Source of the DNA: Dendrolimus kikuchii
Lineage: Eukaryota > Arthropoda > Insecta > Lepidoptera > Lasiocampidae
Length of the DNA: 64,000 bases
Reading direction: 5' to 3'
Assembly: GCA_019925095.2 (NCBI GenBank)
Contig: CM034388.1
Coordinates: 868,001 to 932,000, forward strand
In this document: in pieces, positions 39,601 through 42,600 of the stretch
How positions within the stretch are numbered: the first letter of the stretch is position 1
Layout of the letters: every line of letters begins with the position of its first letter
The notes under the pieces: model-generated
Database searches by the model: none
Told to the model about the DNA's origin: nothing
Seen by the model: the letters and a program-made list of their open reading frames with translations, nothing else
Translations under genes and position numbers: made by a program

Positions 39601-42600
39601 TCTATGGACGAACATGTTGAATTTAGAAACCTTCACAAAACTACTTACATCAGGATTTTAGCTCCTCTTATTTCTCCAATATGTACTACGAGTATAGCTA
39701 TGTACTCTAATAACATTACATGTTAGGTAGGTTTAGCGTATCAGCCTTTACAAAATTAACACTCCTATTTGAAGATCCGGCCATGTTTAGAAAGAGAAAA
39801 TATTTAATACATTTTCATTAATAAAACAGTTCACTTTTTTGTCGGATGACTTTAGAAGATTTTTCTAAGGACGAAATTAATTGTAATGAATAATATTAGA
39901 ATTTAGAAATGCTGCATTAACTGCCGATCTAAAGCCTAAATACCCAATGTTGCCAGGTTGCTAATAGTGAAATTACTAAAATTTGTAATTCTTGTAGGTA
40001 CACACGTGTGTGTAGGAAAGTAACTCCCAACATATTGACTTAAAAAAGACCTTATCGAACATCGCCATGATTTTTAAATTGAAAACTTCGGTAGATACTT
40101 CTAGGATGGGGAAATGCACCGAATTCGCACGACCGTCACGCTCAAATACCAAGTTTTTATCTCTGAAGTGCAGTCCTAACGGCTGATTTTTTTTAAAGGT
40201 CTGACTAATAATACTCCCCCCGCCCCCCCTCAATTGAAACTGACAATACAACCTTTTTATTTTAACTGGATTGACAACATCATTGGATAATGAGACTATG
40301 TCTATGTATCAGACATTAAAAATGATAACACAAATGTGATACCAAATCAAAGTATTTTAGTGGTCGAATGAGCTTTATCTGTTGTAATCGCCGAAAGAAT
40401 ACTTTATTACAAATTAAGAAAAGTAATGACATCGCAATGGTGTCTAATAGGTAATTTATGCCTGATTATCAATTAATGGTATTCAGTCTAACTGTACATT
40501 ATTCAGTTTAAGTTATATTATATTGATTTTTCACTAAAGGTCACTTTAAATAACTTAACGGTAACTTTAGAAAATAATAAATGTTGAACACCAAAATATA
40601 TAAAATAAATCTACCGATAAAATTGCTAAGCTGGCCACACTAAAATGATTACGATGTGTCATAATGAATAATGACAGTAACATTTAAATAGTAGCACAGA
40701 TTAATATGATTATTTTCTTTTTATAGGCAAAGGAATTAATGTAAAGTTGTCCCCAATGACGTCATCGGATAATTTGTTTAAAAATCGAATTTAAAAAAAA
40801 CTAACTCTTAAAACACAAAAATATTCAAATTAGTATCTTAAAATACCCTATTTTACATAATAAAAATATAAAATCAGAGGGTAATTTTTTTTGAACAATC
40901 CCCATTAGGCACAGAATGACACCCATTATCAAACTGTGAGTAAAAAACATTATAACTCACTAGTGAGTTATAGATTTTTTGTAAAATTTTATTGGTTGAG
41001 TTGCTTTGTTCTTAAAAAAGGTTTTATTCAAAAAAAAAGATCGTGTTCTATAGAACAAATAAATTAATGTTCCCATTGCTTGCTCATTTCATGCAACTTC
41101 TTATTTAAATAGATAATTTTAACTCGTACGTGTTTAATAAATAAAATTTTCACTCATATATAACTTTTTTTTATCTACTAAATAAAATGAGTTTTTGTTG
41201 TTATTTTATTCACAAGTGTGTTGAAAAACGTCGTATGATACACGTGTGTATTGATGATTACCGTCCTCGGCTCTCTTAAGGCCTTCGCCTACGGCTCGAG
41301 TCTCAATGGCGCCTCGGCGGTAATCACCAATGTTACACACTAGTACCATAATGTACTATTGTCTTTGACTTTGACAAATATTTTATTTAACTCAATTCCC
41401 TCGCAATTTACTAGACTAGACCCCTTCCTCTCTCCAAAGTAAGATCAGGTACAAACACACACCCCCTTGAACCCAACGGACGCCCCCTTACGGGACCGGA
41501 AGGACGACATTAAGCTCCTCGCAAATAACCCATGGCAAATGACGCTTGTATGGTTGTATGGCAGGATACTACATGTTCGATCCGGCCGACAGGGACCGCT
41601 ATGGCAGGGCGGTGGCGCCCCCTTGCAGAGGGAGGGCGAGGGCTTGCTTCAGCCAATACCCCAATGTGAGTTGAATATATACATCTTTTGTCCCTTTCGA
41701 TTAGCTTCGGACGGTTTTGCTTTCGTTGCGTAATAATTTTGGCAGGTGGTGGGGCAGTTTCCCGACTGGATGGCTACCGCCCCTGGTCTAGAGCATGCGG
41801 CCAGAACAACCTTGAGTCCCATCTATGAGTCCAGCAACACATTGGTAGCACCTTTAGTGTTGCAAATGTTCATAGGCGACGGTAACCATTTTCCATTACA
41901 GTTGGGCCGTCAGCAGTCAAGTAAGGAAATAGGACAGAAGCAAGTGTATTAAGAGAAGTAAAAGAAAAATGTAATAATATATAAGGACCTTTGTAAGATT
42001 TTTGAAAAGAATAATAAAGAAGACAACAAGAAAGAATAATCTCATATTTATTTTTATTTCTGAAACACAGCAGACCAGCTCATGACTAAACTGTGATGGA
42101 AAGTGGTTACCGTTGACTCCATGGACATTAGCGCAATACCAGAGATGCTGCCAATGTGCTGCCGGTCTTGAAGGAGAAACTGGAACCTGGCCACTGATGC
42201 CGGAACACAACTCAAGGTTGCTATGGCGACATACTTTAGAGCAGCGGTGGTAGCCATCCAGTCGGGCGAATGCCCTACCAGCTGGCTGTGGGTTTTTTTG
42301 TCGCCTCTTACGACAGGCCGCCCCAACGCAGGGAATTGTATTCTTTCTCCGTTCCTGCGCGAATATAAAAAAAAAATACGGAAATAAATATATATATATA
42401 TGTGTGGGGGTGGTGGTGCGTTGATAAAAATTGGCTCGTCTTCAATAAAACACCTTCTTTGAAATGAAACACTTTTTAATCTTCTTTTAATTAAATACAC
42501 CTTTAGAACAACAACTTCGTCTTACACGCACCCTACCACCCTCTTTCGCTTCCGACTCACGACCCCGCTCTGTTCATTCCAAAAATCAATCAAACCTTTC

